64,000 nucleotides of DNA. It comes from CAXXIC01 sp049315325. GTDB taxonomy: Bacteria; Bacteroidota; Bacteroidia; Bacteroidales; UBA7332. A program made the position numbers and the translations under genes. The stretch is from contig JBMOKJ010000002.1 in NCBI GenBank assembly GCA_049315325.1, positions 186,001-250,000 of the forward strand. The letters are read 5' to 3'. The notes beneath the pieces were generated by a model that was given only the letters and a program-made list of their open reading frames with translations, was not told the origin of the DNA and made no database searches. Positions within the stretch are counted from its first letter, which is position 1. Every line of letters starts with the position of its first letter. Of the stretch, positions 8,385 to 17,080 are shown piece after piece.

Positions 8385-9089
8385 ATGAAAATGGAAAATG
8401 TATTGCTAAAATATATGGATGAGCGATTTGATAAACCGGAAGAAACGGGATTTTGTAAAGTGCCCGGTCCTGTGATTACCATTTCGCGTGTGTGTGGTTG
8501 TTCAGCCACTAGAATTGCGGAGCAACTATCGATTAAAATAAACAAGATTCTTGTTGCTAAGGGTTTCCAAGAAGAGTGGAAATGGGTGAATAAGGAGATT
8601 CTTTCGATGGTATCTAATGAGTTGAAAATCTCGCCTAAGAAAGTGAAGCAGTTGGTAGAATCTCAACAAAAAAATGTGATTCAGGAGATTGTGTCGTCGT
8701 TTACCGAAAATTACTATGCACACAGCACCAAAGTGAAAAATGCCATTCAGCGAGCAGTGCGTCATATTGCAATTGGCGGAAATGTAGTGATTGTGGGTAG
8801 AGCGGGAGGAATTATCACTTCCGATATTGTGCGTTCTTTGCATATCAATCTTGAAGCACCACTCTCGTGGCGGGCAGCATCTGTATCAGCAAAACACAGT
8901 TTATCGATCGAAGATTCCAAGAAATACATTGTGCAAATGGATTATCAACGCGATTCTTTTAAAGAACTTTTTAAAAAGAAGAATAGCGAGGCGCCTGATT
9001 ACGATTTAACAATAAATTGCAAATCGCATTCAATAGATCAGATTTGTGAGATTATTATCAAAGAAGCGCAAATGCGCAATTTGCTATAA
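8385..9089 (+). CDS. Cytidylate-kinase-like family protein
   Basis: 234 residues. Near the start GPVITISRVCGCSATRIAEQL takes the place of the P-loop of cytidylate kinase (ITISR..GSGG..IA..LA); the usual Gly-rich loop is altered. NVVIVGRAGGII (about residue 130) and HINLEAPLSWR also match the AAA-type cytidylate-kinase-like family. A nucleotide-binding or kinase role is probable; the substrate is unknown, because the true CMP kinase is normally a separate gene. It stands directly upstream of the ATP synthase cluster, 7 bp before the atpZ-like gene, and is likely in the same transcript. Confidence 0.7.
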   Translation: MKMENVLLKYMDERFDKPEETGFCKVPGPVITISRVCGCSATRIAEQLSIKINKILVAKGFQEEWKWVNKEILSMVSNELKISPKKVKQLVESQQKNVIQEIVSSFTENYYAHSTKVKNAIQRAVRHIAIGGNVVIVGRAGGIITSDIVRSLHINLEAPLSWRAASVSAKHSLSIEDSKKYIVQMDYQRDSFKELFKKKNSEAPDYDLTINCKSHSIDQICEIIIKEAQMRNLL

Positions 9090-9096
9090 TTATAAC

Positions 9097-9327
9097 ATGG
9101 ATGACAAAAAAGAGGGTATTGAAGAAAAAAAACAGTCGCTTAATGCGTATGCCCGATTTTCGGGATTGATATTGCAGATGGCAGCTATGGTGCTTCTCGG
9201 AGCATGGGGCGGACAAAAATTAGATAAATTTTTATTGAACAAATTTCCCCTTTTTACTGTTTTGTTGATTTTGCTAATGGCCTTTGGTGCCCTTTGGTTA
9301 CTCTTCAGAACAATTTTGAAAAAATAG
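9097..9327 (+). CDS. AtpZ/AtpI-type ATP synthase accessory protein
   Basis: ATG at 9097 gives 76 residues (a longer frame from 9046 overlaps the kinase gene and is unlikely). Two hydrophobic helices, ILQMAAMVLLGAWGGQKLDKF and FTVLLILLMAFGALWLLFRTI, form the typical hairpin of AtpZ (formerly AtpI-like) proteins, with the conserved GxWGGxxLD between them. These proteins stand at the head of F-type ATPase operons and help Fo assembly or cation supply. First of the ATP synthase genes here. Confidence 0.75.
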   Translation: MDDKKEGIEEKKQSLNAYARFSGLILQMAAMVLLGAWGGQKLDKFLLNKFPLFTVLLILLMAFGALWLLFRTILKK

Positions 9328-9381
9328 ACGAGCTTTTCTCGAATATATAGAAACAGGTTTAATTTTTTTTTAAAGATTTAA

Positions 9382-9780
9382 ATGTCTGAAAAACAGAAGT
9401 TTTTTTTCAAACTTAACCTACTTAGTGTGATTGTATTGGCTACAGCTGTGTTGCTATACTCCACGCTATTGAAGGGATTCTACTTTAAGATCTTCCCTGT
9501 TTTGTTTTTGTTGGTTTACGGCGTTACCTCGTTGAGCTATTTGCGTTTAATCAAAGTTGCTGATCAAAATATGCTGCGATTTTCTTCTGCGTATATGCAG
9601 TCGACGTTGGTCAAGTTTTTGGTCTATATGACATTTATGCTTGTTTGTCTTCTGACCAAATCGGTTGCAAATGTGCTGAGTTTTGTGATGGCCTTTTTTG
9701 TGATGTATCTGATTTTTACTATTTTTGAAGTTACACAGGTTTTATCTTTTTATAATAAAGGGAAAGGGATTAAGCAGTAA
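9382..9780 (+). CDS. Four-helix membrane protein in the AtpI position
   Basis: 132 residues, four hydrophobic segments (about 13-30, 33-52, 72-92, 96-118). Its place between the atpZ-like gene and atpB, size and topology match the AtpI-type subunit I genes that help assemble the c-ring. The sequence itself is not conserved enough for me to name it firmly. A strong A/T-rich leader precedes the ATG; no clear Shine-Dalgarno, as usual in Bacteroidota. Confidence 0.6.
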   Translation: MSEKQKFFFKLNLLSVIVLATAVLLYSTLLKGFYFKIFPVLFLLVYGVTSLSYLRLIKVADQNMLRFSSAYMQSTLVKFLVYMTFMLVCLLTKSVANVLSFVMAFFVMYLIFTIFEVTQVLSFYNKGKGIKQ

Positions 9781-9813
9781 TATGCTGATCCACTAAGAAT
9801 TAAAAGAAAAGTG

Positions 9814-10908
9814 ATGAGATTTTTAAAAACAGGTTTAGTTATTTTATTTGCCACAATTGTTTCGTTTTCAACCGTTCAAGCCAATGAAGCGACTCACGCT
9901 CAAGTAGCTGCCAGCGAAGCAAAGGCATTTAACCCCAAAGATTTAATATTCGAACACATTGCCGATACCTATCAGTGGCATATCGTGTCTATTGGTGAAA
10001 ATCACATCGCCATTCCTTTGCCAGTAATTGTCTATAGCAAGCAGACTGGTTGGCACAGTTTTATGTCGTCGAATTTCCACCACGGTCATACCGCTTACGA
10101 AGGTTTAGAGATTGCCAAAGAGGGTGTAAACCACGGCAAAATTGTGGAGATTATGTCCGATGGTTCTCAAGTGAGGCCCTTTGATATCTCCATCACCAAA
10201 AATGTGACCTCGCTGTTTGTAGGAATCCTGCTCTTGCTCATCATCTTCCTCACTGCGGCCAAACGCTATTCCGAAAATTTTGCTCGAGCGCCCAAAGGCA
10301 TTCAAAGCTGGATCGAACCTTTGGTTATTTTCATCCGCGACGAAGTGGCAATCGCTTCTATTGGCGAGAAAAAATATGCAAAATTTCTTCCCTATTTATT
10401 GACCATTTTCTTCTTTATATTTATCAACAATTTAATGGGACTTGTTCCTCTAGCACCTGGTGGTGCAAACTTGACTGGTAATATTGCTGTGACAATGGTT
10501 TTGGCGCTATTTACCTTTGTTATAACCATTTTCAATGGTAATAAAGCGTATTGGATGCACATTATTAATATGCCTGGCGTGCCTTGGTGGTTGAAATTCC
10601 CACTGCCGTTGATGCCAATGGTAGAGATTATGGGCTTCTTTATTAAGCCATTCGTATTGATGGTGCGTCTTTTTGCCAACATCACCGCAGGTCACATTGT
10701 GGTACTCGGATTCTATAGCTTAATCTTCGTCTTTGGCGAAAAAAATATGTTTGCTGGTTATGGTGTGTCTGTGGTTTCGATAGCTTTCACCATCTTTATG
10801 GGTCTCATCGAACTGTTGGTTGCATTCATTCAGGCTTATGTATTCACCTTACTTTCGGCGATTTACTTCAGTATGGCTATTGAAGAGCATAGTGAGGAGC
10901 ATCATTGA
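9814..10908 (+). CDS. atpB: ATP synthase Fo subunit a
   Basis: ATG at 9814 is chosen over the GTG at 9811; it gives 364 residues. A signal-peptide-like segment (LVILFATIVSFSTVQA) and about 110 extra periplasmic residues precede the membrane domain, a feature of Bacteroidota subunit a. The key helix VRLFANITAGHIVVLGFY has the essential Arg of the proton path, and LVAFIQAYVFTLLSAIYF is the last helix. Subunit a forms the two half-channels next to the c-ring. Followed by a 160-bp gap before atpE that contains degenerate dispersed sequence. Confidence 0.95.
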   Translation: MRFLKTGLVILFATIVSFSTVQANEATHAQVAASEAKAFNPKDLIFEHIADTYQWHIVSIGENHIAIPLPVIVYSKQTGWHSFMSSNFHHGHTAYEGLEIAKEGVNHGKIVEIMSDGSQVRPFDISITKNVTSLFVGILLLLIIFLTAAKRYSENFARAPKGIQSWIEPLVIFIRDEVAIASIGEKKYAKFLPYLLTIFFFIFINNLMGLVPLAPGGANLTGNIAVTMVLALFTFVITIFNGNKAYWMHIINMPGVPWWLKFPLPLMPMVEIMGFFIKPFVLMVRLFANITAGHIVVLGFYSLIFVFGEKNMFAGYGVSVVSIAFTIFMGLIELLVAFIQAYVFTLLSAIYFSMAIEEHSEEHH

Positions 10909-11069
10909 TTTAGAGTAAACAAGTAAACGAGTGGACGTGTAAATAGGTGAACATTATTCAATAAATCAGTGAAAATCGATTTAATCTGTGTCATCTGTGT
11001 GCTAAATTTGGAAACGAAAAACGAAATAAATAAATAAACAATCTCAATAACAATAAACAATTTATTACA

Positions 11070-11333
11070 ATGACAACATTAACAATTTTATTGCAAGCTG
11101 TTGCTGAAGGTAGCATGGCTATTGCCAAAATGGGAGCAGGTGTAGGTGCTGGTTTAGCAGCAATTGGTGCCGGTATCGGTATTGGTCTTATTGGTAAAGG
11201 TGCTGTAGAAGGTATCGCACGTCAACCAGAAGCTGTAGGTGATATTCGTACAAACATGATCCTCGCTGCTGCGTTGGTAGAAGGTGTTGCTTTCTTTGCA
11301 TTAGTAATTTGCTTGTTGGTATTATTTGTATAG
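11070..11333 (+). CDS. atpE: ATP synthase Fo subunit c
   Basis: 87 residues, two membrane helices joined by the conserved loop ARQPEA. Helix 1 is Gly-rich (GAGVGAGLAAIGAGIGIGLIG) and helix 2 has the ion-binding Glu in ALVEGVAFFALV. The Gln in helix 1 and the Ser/Thr after Glu that mark Na+-binding c subunits are absent, so protons are the likely coupling ion. A strong hairpin lies directly behind the gene and may adjust the amount of c relative to the other subunits. Confidence 0.96.
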   Translation: MTTLTILLQAVAEGSMAIAKMGAGVGAGLAAIGAGIGIGLIGKGAVEGIARQPEAVGDIRTNMILAAALVEGVAFFALVICLLVLFV

Positions 11334-11341
11334 TTATAGCT

Positions 11342-11370
11342 TGCAGACGGTCGTGTTTCGACCGTCTGCA
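11342..11370 (+). other. Intercistronic hairpin after atpE
   Basis: Perfect 12-bp stem TGCAGACGGTCG / CGACCGTCTGCA with loop TGTTT, 8 bp after the atpE stop, followed by TTTGC rather than a U-run. It may act as an mRNA stability or partial termination element between atpE and atpF. Confidence 0.7.
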
Positions 11371-11419
11371 TTTGCATAACTGTATGAACCCATTTTTTTG
11401 AACGTAAAAAAATAGAGCT

Positions 11420-11914
11420 ATGGATTTAGTAATGCCCGAATTAGGCTTACTCTTTTGGATGCTCGTCTCTTTTTCGTTATTGCTGTTTATCCTGAAGAAG
11501 TTTGCTTGGAAACCAATCCTAAAGGCACTTTCTGACAGAGAAAACTCGATTGACGAAGCGCTGAAAGCAGCAGAGGCGGCTAAAAACGAAATGGTAAAGC
11601 TGCACGCTGACAATCAACAAATTTTGGCTGAAGCAATGCTCCAACGCGATAAAATCGTGAAAGAGGCTTCAGATATGAAAGAGTCGATTATCTCAGAAGC
11701 TAAAAACAAAGCCATCATCGAGGCTGAAAAAGTGATGGAAAATGCTCGCATTGCGATCGAAAGAGAGAAAGTGGCTGCCATCGACGAGATGAAAAACGCC
11801 ATTGCTGTGTTTTCAATTGATATTGCCGAGAAAATCTTGAAAGAGAAATTGACAGACGACAAACAACAAAAAGAGTTGGTGAAAAAGTACGTCGATCAAC
11901 TCAATGTTAACTAA
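11420..11914 (+). CDS. atpF: ATP synthase Fo subunit b
   Basis: 164 residues: one N-terminal membrane helix (PELGLLFWMLVSFSLLLFIL) then a long charged helix (residues about 35-160), the peripheral stalk that joins Fo to F1 through the delta subunit. The length and the motif KKFAWKPILKAL after the membrane helix are typical. ATG at 11420; 41 bp before atpH. Only one b gene is present, so b is probably a homodimer. Confidence 0.95.
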   Translation: MDLVMPELGLLFWMLVSFSLLLFILKKFAWKPILKALSDRENSIDEALKAAEAAKNEMVKLHADNQQILAEAMLQRDKIVKEASDMKESIISEAKNKAIIEAEKVMENARIAIEREKVAAIDEMKNAIAVFSIDIAEKILKEKLTDDKQQKELVKKYVDQLNVN

Positions 11915-11954
11915 TGCGTGGTGCTGTTGCACCATTGAATATTAAATCAACGAT

Positions 11955-12497
11955 ATGAACGATAGCTCGATTTCGGTAAGATACGCCAAAGCCCTTTTCT
12001 CTCTTGCACAAGACAAGAAGGTGCTCGAAGCCGTCAATACCGATATGGAAAATTTGCTCTCACTGAGTACCGAGTTGCCGGAGTTTAAGTTGATTACGGA
12101 TAGTCCTGTAATCTCCTCATCCGACAAGCAGAAGTTTATGACTACACTTCTTGGTAGTAAGGTGAATGAGCTGACCCTCTCTTTTCTGACGTTGTTGCTC
12201 ACCAATTCACGCGAAAACTATCTACCGGTGATTGCCCGCAATTTCTTGGCACGTTATCGTGAAAACAGCGGTGTGAAAACGGCACGACTTTCGAGTGCTA
12301 TTAAGCTCGATTCAGCTGTAGTTGAACAATTCAGAGCATTAGTCGCTAAAAAATACAATGCAAAAGTGGAAGTCACTTGCGATGTCGATTCTGCACTTTT
12401 GGGTGGATTTGTGCTTCAAGTGGACGATCAGTTGATGGATGCAAGTGTGGCTTCGCGACTGAAATCATTCAGACAAGAGTTTGTGAAGTCGAAATAA
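11955..12497 (+). CDS. atpH: ATP synthase F1 subunit delta
   Basis: 180 residues, the usual length. N-terminal helical domain begins SSISVRYAKALFSLAQDKK, as in delta/OSCP proteins; the C-terminal part ends with LLGGFVLQVDDQLMDASVASRLKSFRQEF, the conserved delta tail. It sits on top of the alpha3beta3 head and binds the b stalk. Between atpF and atpA with short gaps, co-transcribed. Confidence 0.94.
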   Translation: MNDSSISVRYAKALFSLAQDKKVLEAVNTDMENLLSLSTELPEFKLITDSPVISSSDKQKFMTTLLGSKVNELTLSFLTLLLTNSRENYLPVIARNFLARYRENSGVKTARLSSAIKLDSAVVEQFRALVAKKYNAKVEVTCDVDSALLGGFVLQVDDQLMDASVASRLKSFRQEFVKSK

Positions 12498-12570
12498 ATA
12501 GAGAGGAGCTTTAAAAATTAGGTTTTTATAACTCCCGAAGAGATTTTGAATTTTTAAATCAAAAATAATT

Positions 12571-14154
12571 ATGGCCGGAATTAATCCCGCAGAAGTTTCC
12601 GAAATACTAAAAAAACAACTAGAAGGATTCAAATACGCCCTCGAATTCGAGGAAGTTGGAACCGTGTTGCAAGTAGGAGATGGTATTGCTCGTGTGTATG
12701 GGCTATCAAATGTCCAGTCTAATGAGATGGTAGAGTTCGACTCTGGTGTAAAAGGAATCGTACTTAACCTCGAAGAAGATAATGTCGGTGTCGTGTTACT
12801 TGGTTCTTCTGAAAAGATCAAAGAGGGCGACCGTGTAAAAAGAACAAAACGTATTGCTTCAATCAATGTGGGTGAAGGCCTTTTGGGTCGTGTAATCAAC
12901 ACCATTGGTGAGCCTGTTGACGGCAAAGGCCCAATAAACGGCGAACTTTACGAGATGCCACTTGAGCGTAAAGCGCCAGGTGTTATCTACCGTCAACCGG
13001 TTGATATTCCGTTGCAAACGGGTATCAAAGCGATTGATGCAATGATTCCAATTGGTCGTGGACAACGTGAGTTGATCATTGGTGACCGTCAGACTGGTAA
13101 AACAGCGATTGCCATCGATACCATCATCAATCAAAAAGAGTTCTACGAAAAAGGTGAGCCAGTTTATTGTATCTACGTTGCAGTAGGTCAAAAAGGTTCT
13201 ACCGTTGCAAATATTGCAAAAACGTTGGAAGAAAACGGAGCAATGGCATACACGACTATCGTGATGTCAACAGCTGCCGATCCTGCTGCATTGCAATTTT
13301 ATGCGCCATTTGCAGGTGCTGCCATCGGGGAGTTTTTCCGAGATACCGGTCGTGCTGCATTGATCGTTTACGATGATTTATCGAAACAAGCGGTTTCTTA
13401 CCGCGAAGTTTCGTTGTTGCTCCGTCGTCCACCAGGACGTGAAGCATATCCGGGAGACGTTTTCTACCTTCACTCTCGTTTGCTCGAGCGTGCGGCGTAT
13501 GTCAACATCACCGACGAAGTGGCTCAACAGATGAACGACGTTCCGGCTTCTATCAAGCATTTGGTAAAAGGTGGTGGTTCGTTGACTGCATTGCCAATTA
13601 TCGAAACACAAGATGGTGACGTTTCGGCATATATTCCGACTAACGTAATTTCGATTACCGACGGTCAGATCTTCTTGGAATCTCACCTCTTCAACTCGGG
13701 TATTCGTCCTGCAATCAACGTAGGTATCTCGGTATCTCGTGTGGGTGGTAAAGCTCAGATTAAGGCGATGAAGAAAGTGGCTGGTACATTGAAACTCGAC
13801 CAAGCTGAGTACCGCGAATTGGAAGCGTTCTCTAAATTTGGTTCTGACCTCGATGCTGCTACCAAAGCAGTTCTCGACAAAGGAGCACGTAACGTAGAGA
13901 TTTTGAAACAAGGTCAGTTCTCTCCTGTAAGAGTTGAGAAACAGATTGCGATCCTCTATTGCGGTACAAAAGGGTTGATGAGCGATGTGCCTGTAGCGAA
14001 AATTCGTGATTTCGAGAAAGAGTTTATCCATAATCTCGAAGCAAATCATAGCGAAGTGTTGGTGAGCCTAAGCAAAGGCGATATCAATGATTCGGTGACG
14101 AATACGCTCGAAGCAGTTGCAAAAGAGATCACCGCGAGATATAAATTCCAATAA
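12571..14154 (+). CDS. atpA: ATP synthase F1 subunit alpha
   Basis: 527 residues. Walker A GDRQTGKT (about residue 172), the DDLSKQAVSYRE stretch, and SVSRVGGKAQ with the arginine that reaches the neighbouring catalytic site are all present. Alpha is the non-catalytic nucleotide-binding subunit. N-terminal crown domain (VLQVGDGIARVYGL) is complete. Codon use is strongly biased (many GGT, CGT, AAA), as expected of a highly expressed gene. Confidence 0.97.
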   Translation: MAGINPAEVSEILKKQLEGFKYALEFEEVGTVLQVGDGIARVYGLSNVQSNEMVEFDSGVKGIVLNLEEDNVGVVLLGSSEKIKEGDRVKRTKRIASINVGEGLLGRVINTIGEPVDGKGPINGELYEMPLERKAPGVIYRQPVDIPLQTGIKAIDAMIPIGRGQRELIIGDRQTGKTAIAIDTIINQKEFYEKGEPVYCIYVAVGQKGSTVANIAKTLEENGAMAYTTIVMSTAADPAALQFYAPFAGAAIGEFFRDTGRAALIVYDDLSKQAVSYREVSLLLRRPPGREAYPGDVFYLHSRLLERAAYVNITDEVAQQMNDVPASIKHLVKGGGSLTALPIIETQDGDVSAYIPTNVISITDGQIFLESHLFNSGIRPAINVGISVSRVGGKAQIKAMKKVAGTLKLDQAEYRELEAFSKFGSDLDAATKAVLDKGARNVEILKQGQFSPVRVEKQIAILYCGTKGLMSDVPVAKIRDFEKEFIHNLEANHSEVLVSLSKGDINDSVTNTLEAVAKEITARYKFQ

Positions 14155-14231
14155 GATTTCTGGTAGGGAAGAGGGTTTTCCTCTTTCCACAGAAATTGGA
14201 ATAATCTATAAACATTAACGTACAACGTTAA

Positions 14232-15125
14232 ATGGCGAATTTAAAAGAAATACGAACTCGAATTACCTCTGTAAAATCAACGCAACAGGTGACTAGCGCT
14301 ATGAAAATGGTGTCGGCTGCTAAGTTGCGTAAAGCACAGGATGCCATCATTCAGATGCGCCCTTATGCTGAGAAATTGCAGGAGATATTAGCGCAAGTCA
14401 GTCAGAATATCGATCCGGGTGCCAATAAGAAATATGCCAATCGCGAGCAGGTGAAACGAATCTTGTTGATTCCGATTACTTCTAATCGTGGTCTTTGCGG
14501 CGGTTTCAATGCCAATGTGGTGAAGAAAACGACGGAATTGGTGAATGAAGTTTATGCCGACTATTATCGTCAGGGAGCATTAGACATTTACGCCATTGGA
14601 AAGAAAGCAAACGATGGGCTTAAGGCAAAGGGAATCAAAGTTACTCATACGAATAATGAAATACTTGATACTCCAACTTTTGGTGCAGTGGGGACTTTGA
14701 CTCAAACGTTTATGGACGCTTATGCCGAAGGGAACTATGATAGGGTAATCATTATCTACAATCAGTTTAAGAATGCTGCTGTTCAAGTTTTGACGCAAGA
14801 GCAGTTTCTCCCTGTGAAAATTGAGCAAAAACAGACCGATGCTTCAGAGAAAAGAGGTTATTCTCTCGACTACTATTACGAACCGTCTGTGGAAGGAATT
14901 GTGGATGTGGTGATTCCAAAATCATTGAAAATACAGTTCTTCAAAGCGATACTTGATTCGATTGCATCAGAACACGGTGCTCGAATGACAGCGATGCACA
15001 AAGCAACCGACAATGCTTCGGATTTGATTAAACAATTGAACTTGACGTACAACAAAGCTCGTCAGGCTTCGATTACGAATGAGATTTTAGAGATTGTGGG
15101 TGGTGCAAATGCATTGAAAGGTTAA
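14232..15125 (+). CDS. atpG: ATP synthase F1 subunit gamma
   Basis: 297 residues. The N-terminal coil LKEIRTRITSVKSTQQVTSAMKMV and the C-terminal coil (RMTAMHKATDNASDLI, then NKARQASITNEILEIVGGANAL) are the conserved rotor shaft halves, with the ITSNRGLCGGFNANV strand between them. Gamma turns inside the alpha3beta3 head. 77 bp after atpA; a small hairpin-like stretch (GGGAAGAGGGTTTTCCTCTTTCC, about 14166-14188) lies in the gap. Confidence 0.96.
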   Translation: MANLKEIRTRITSVKSTQQVTSAMKMVSAAKLRKAQDAIIQMRPYAEKLQEILAQVSQNIDPGANKKYANREQVKRILLIPITSNRGLCGGFNANVVKKTTELVNEVYADYYRQGALDIYAIGKKANDGLKAKGIKVTHTNNEILDTPTFGAVGTLTQTFMDAYAEGNYDRVIIIYNQFKNAAVQVLTQEQFLPVKIEQKQTDASEKRGYSLDYYYEPSVEGIVDVVIPKSLKIQFFKAILDSIASEHGARMTAMHKATDNASDLIKQLNLTYNKARQASITNEILEIVGGANALKG

Positions 15126-15160
15126 TAATTAAATTAAGAAATTAAATAAATTAATATATT

Positions 15161-16672
15161 ATGAGTCAGTCTATTGGCAAAATTATACAGGTAATTGGTC
15201 CTGTGGTCGATGTCAGTTTTGATTTGGAAGGTGGAAGTTTACCAGCCATTTACGACGCATTAGAAATTACCAAACAAGATGGTCAAGTGTTGGTGGTAGA
15301 GTGTCAGCAGCACATCGGTGAAAGTTCTGTACGTACCATCGCAATGGATTCAACAGATGGTCTTTCTCGCGGTATGAAAGTGGTACAAACTGGTAACTCT
15401 ATCTCTGTGCCAACTGGAGACCAAATCAAAGGTCGTTTGATGAATGTCATCGGAGAAGGTATCGATGGTATTGGAACATTAAGCAAAGAGACCTCTTATC
15501 CTATTCACAACAAACCTCCAAAATTCGAAGATTTATCTACTGAGAAAGAGGTGCTTTACACAGGAATCAAGGTCATTGACTTGTTGGAGCCGTATTCAAA
15601 AGGTGGTAAAATTGGATTGTTCGGTGGTGCTGGTGTAGGTAAAACCGTATTAATTATGGAGTTGATTAACAACATCGCAAAAAAATACGACGGTCAGTCG
15701 GTTTTCGCAGGAGTTGGAGAGCGTACTCGTGAAGGTAACGACTTGTTGCGTGAGATGATTGAATCTGACGTTATCAAATATGGTAAAGAGTTCAAAGAGG
15801 ACATGGAAAAAGGCGGTTGGAATTTGAACCTTGTGGACAAAGATGCACTTGCTGATTCTAAAGCAACCCTCGTGTTTGGTCAGATGAACGAACCTCCTGG
15901 AGCTCGTGCTCGTGTTGCACTTTCGGGTCTTTCTGTTGCAGAGTATTTCCGCGATGGAGACAAAAAAGGCAAAGGAAACGATATCCTTTTCTTCGTCGAT
16001 AACATCTTCCGTTTCACTCAAGCCGGTTCAGAGGTGTCGGCTCTTTTGGGTCGTATGCCATCAGCGGTAGGTTACCAACCAACATTGGCCTCTGAAATGG
16101 GTTTGATGCAAGAGCGAATCACATCAACAAAATATGGTTCAATCACATCTGTACAGGCGGTTTACGTTCCTGCGGATGACTTGACCGACCCTGCTCCAGC
16201 AACTACATTTGCTCACTTGGATGCGACAACGGTATTGAATCGTAAAATCTCGGAGTTGGGTATCTATCCTGCTGTTGACCCATTGCAATCGACTTCACGT
16301 ATCTTGAATCTTCAGGATGTAGGAGAGGCGCATTACAATACGGCACAACGTGTGAAAGAGTTGCTCCAACGCTACAAAGAGTTGCAAGACATCATTGCAA
16401 TTTTGGGTATGGATGAGCTTTCTGAGGCTGATAAATTGGTGGTTCACCGTGCTCGTCGTGTGCAACGTTTCTTGTCGCAACCATTCCACGTGGCAGAAGC
16501 ATTCACTGGTATGAAAGGGGTTTTGGTTTCTATCGAGGATACCATCAAAGGGTTCAATATGATTATCGATGGCGAAGTGGATCAATATCCTGAAACAGCT
16601 TTTAGTATGGTTGGAACTATCGAAGAAGCGATTGAAAAAGGAAATCGTTTGTTGGCAGACGCAAAAAAATAA
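15161..16672 (+). CDS. atpD: ATP synthase F1 subunit beta
   Basis: 503 residues. Catalytic Walker A GGAGVGKT (about residue 157), GERTREGNDL with the catalytic Glu, the Walker B region DILFFVDNIFRFTQAGSEVSALLGRMPSA, and DELSEAD (DELSEED-like) in the C-terminal domain. The beta subunit carries the ATP-making sites. It comes after atpG, the classic gene order, whereas in many Bacteroides genomes atpD-atpC lie ahead of atpB. Confidence 0.97.
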   Translation: MSQSIGKIIQVIGPVVDVSFDLEGGSLPAIYDALEITKQDGQVLVVECQQHIGESSVRTIAMDSTDGLSRGMKVVQTGNSISVPTGDQIKGRLMNVIGEGIDGIGTLSKETSYPIHNKPPKFEDLSTEKEVLYTGIKVIDLLEPYSKGGKIGLFGGAGVGKTVLIMELINNIAKKYDGQSVFAGVGERTREGNDLLREMIESDVIKYGKEFKEDMEKGGWNLNLVDKDALADSKATLVFGQMNEPPGARARVALSGLSVAEYFRDGDKKGKGNDILFFVDNIFRFTQAGSEVSALLGRMPSAVGYQPTLASEMGLMQERITSTKYGSITSVQAVYVPADDLTDPAPATTFAHLDATTVLNRKISELGIYPAVDPLQSTSRILNLQDVGEAHYNTAQRVKELLQRYKELQDIIAILGMDELSEADKLVVHRARRVQRFLSQPFHVAEAFTGMKGVLVSIEDTIKGFNMIIDGEVDQYPETAFSMVGTIEEAIEKGNRLLADAKK

Positions 16673-16680
16673 ATAAAAAA

Positions 16681-16920
16681 ATGCATCTTGAAATAATTTC
16701 TCCCGAAAAAACGCTGTTTTCTGACGACATTACTGCGGTGAAGTTACCTGGCACAGTGGGGTATTTCGAATTGTTGAAAAATCACGCTCCGATTGTCTCT
16801 ACGCTTGTTCGTGGACAAATCAAAGTGACGGGTTCGGCAGGTGTGGTTTCTCTTTTCGATATCGAAAGTGGAGTGGCTGAAGCTCACGGAAACAAAGTGA
16901 GTGTATTGGTCGAGCTCTAA
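16681..16920 (+). CDS. atpC: ATP synthase F1 subunit epsilon (short form)
   Basis: 79 residues, 8 bp after atpD. The beta-sandwich domain is present (LEIISPEKTLFSDDITAVKLPGTVGYFELLKNHAP, then FDIESGVAEAHGNKVSVLVE), but the C-terminal two-helix domain of the usual ~135-residue epsilon is absent. Short epsilon subunits of this size are common in Bacteroidota; they cannot inhibit ATPase activity through the C-terminal helices. The start and stop are clear, so this is not a truncation by frameshift. A terminator follows. Confidence 0.93.
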   Translation: MHLEIISPEKTLFSDDITAVKLPGTVGYFELLKNHAPIVSTLVRGQIKVTGSAGVVSLFDIESGVAEAHGNKVSVLVEL

Positions 16921-16940
16921 GCTATACAGTATTCTGAATG

Positions 16941-16974
16941 AAAAGAGGTTGCTCAATTGAGTTACCTCTTTTTT
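16941..16974 (+). terminator. Terminator after the ATP synthase operon
   Basis: Stem AAAAGAGGT (16941-16949) / ACCTCTTTT (16964-16972), with inner palindrome CTCAATTGAG, then a T-run. It closes the operon 20 bp after atpC. Confidence 0.85.
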
Positions 16975-17080
16975 GTTAACAAATTTGTGGGGAAAATTGT
17001 GTTTATTTATGGATCGATTTTGAGCAAAATCATAGATGATGTTGTTATATTTATCACGTAATAATAAAAAAAGACTAATT

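Noticed and set aside
11070..11333. Na+-type c subunit
   Set aside because: No Gln in helix 1 and no Ser/Thr after the Glu of ALVEGV.
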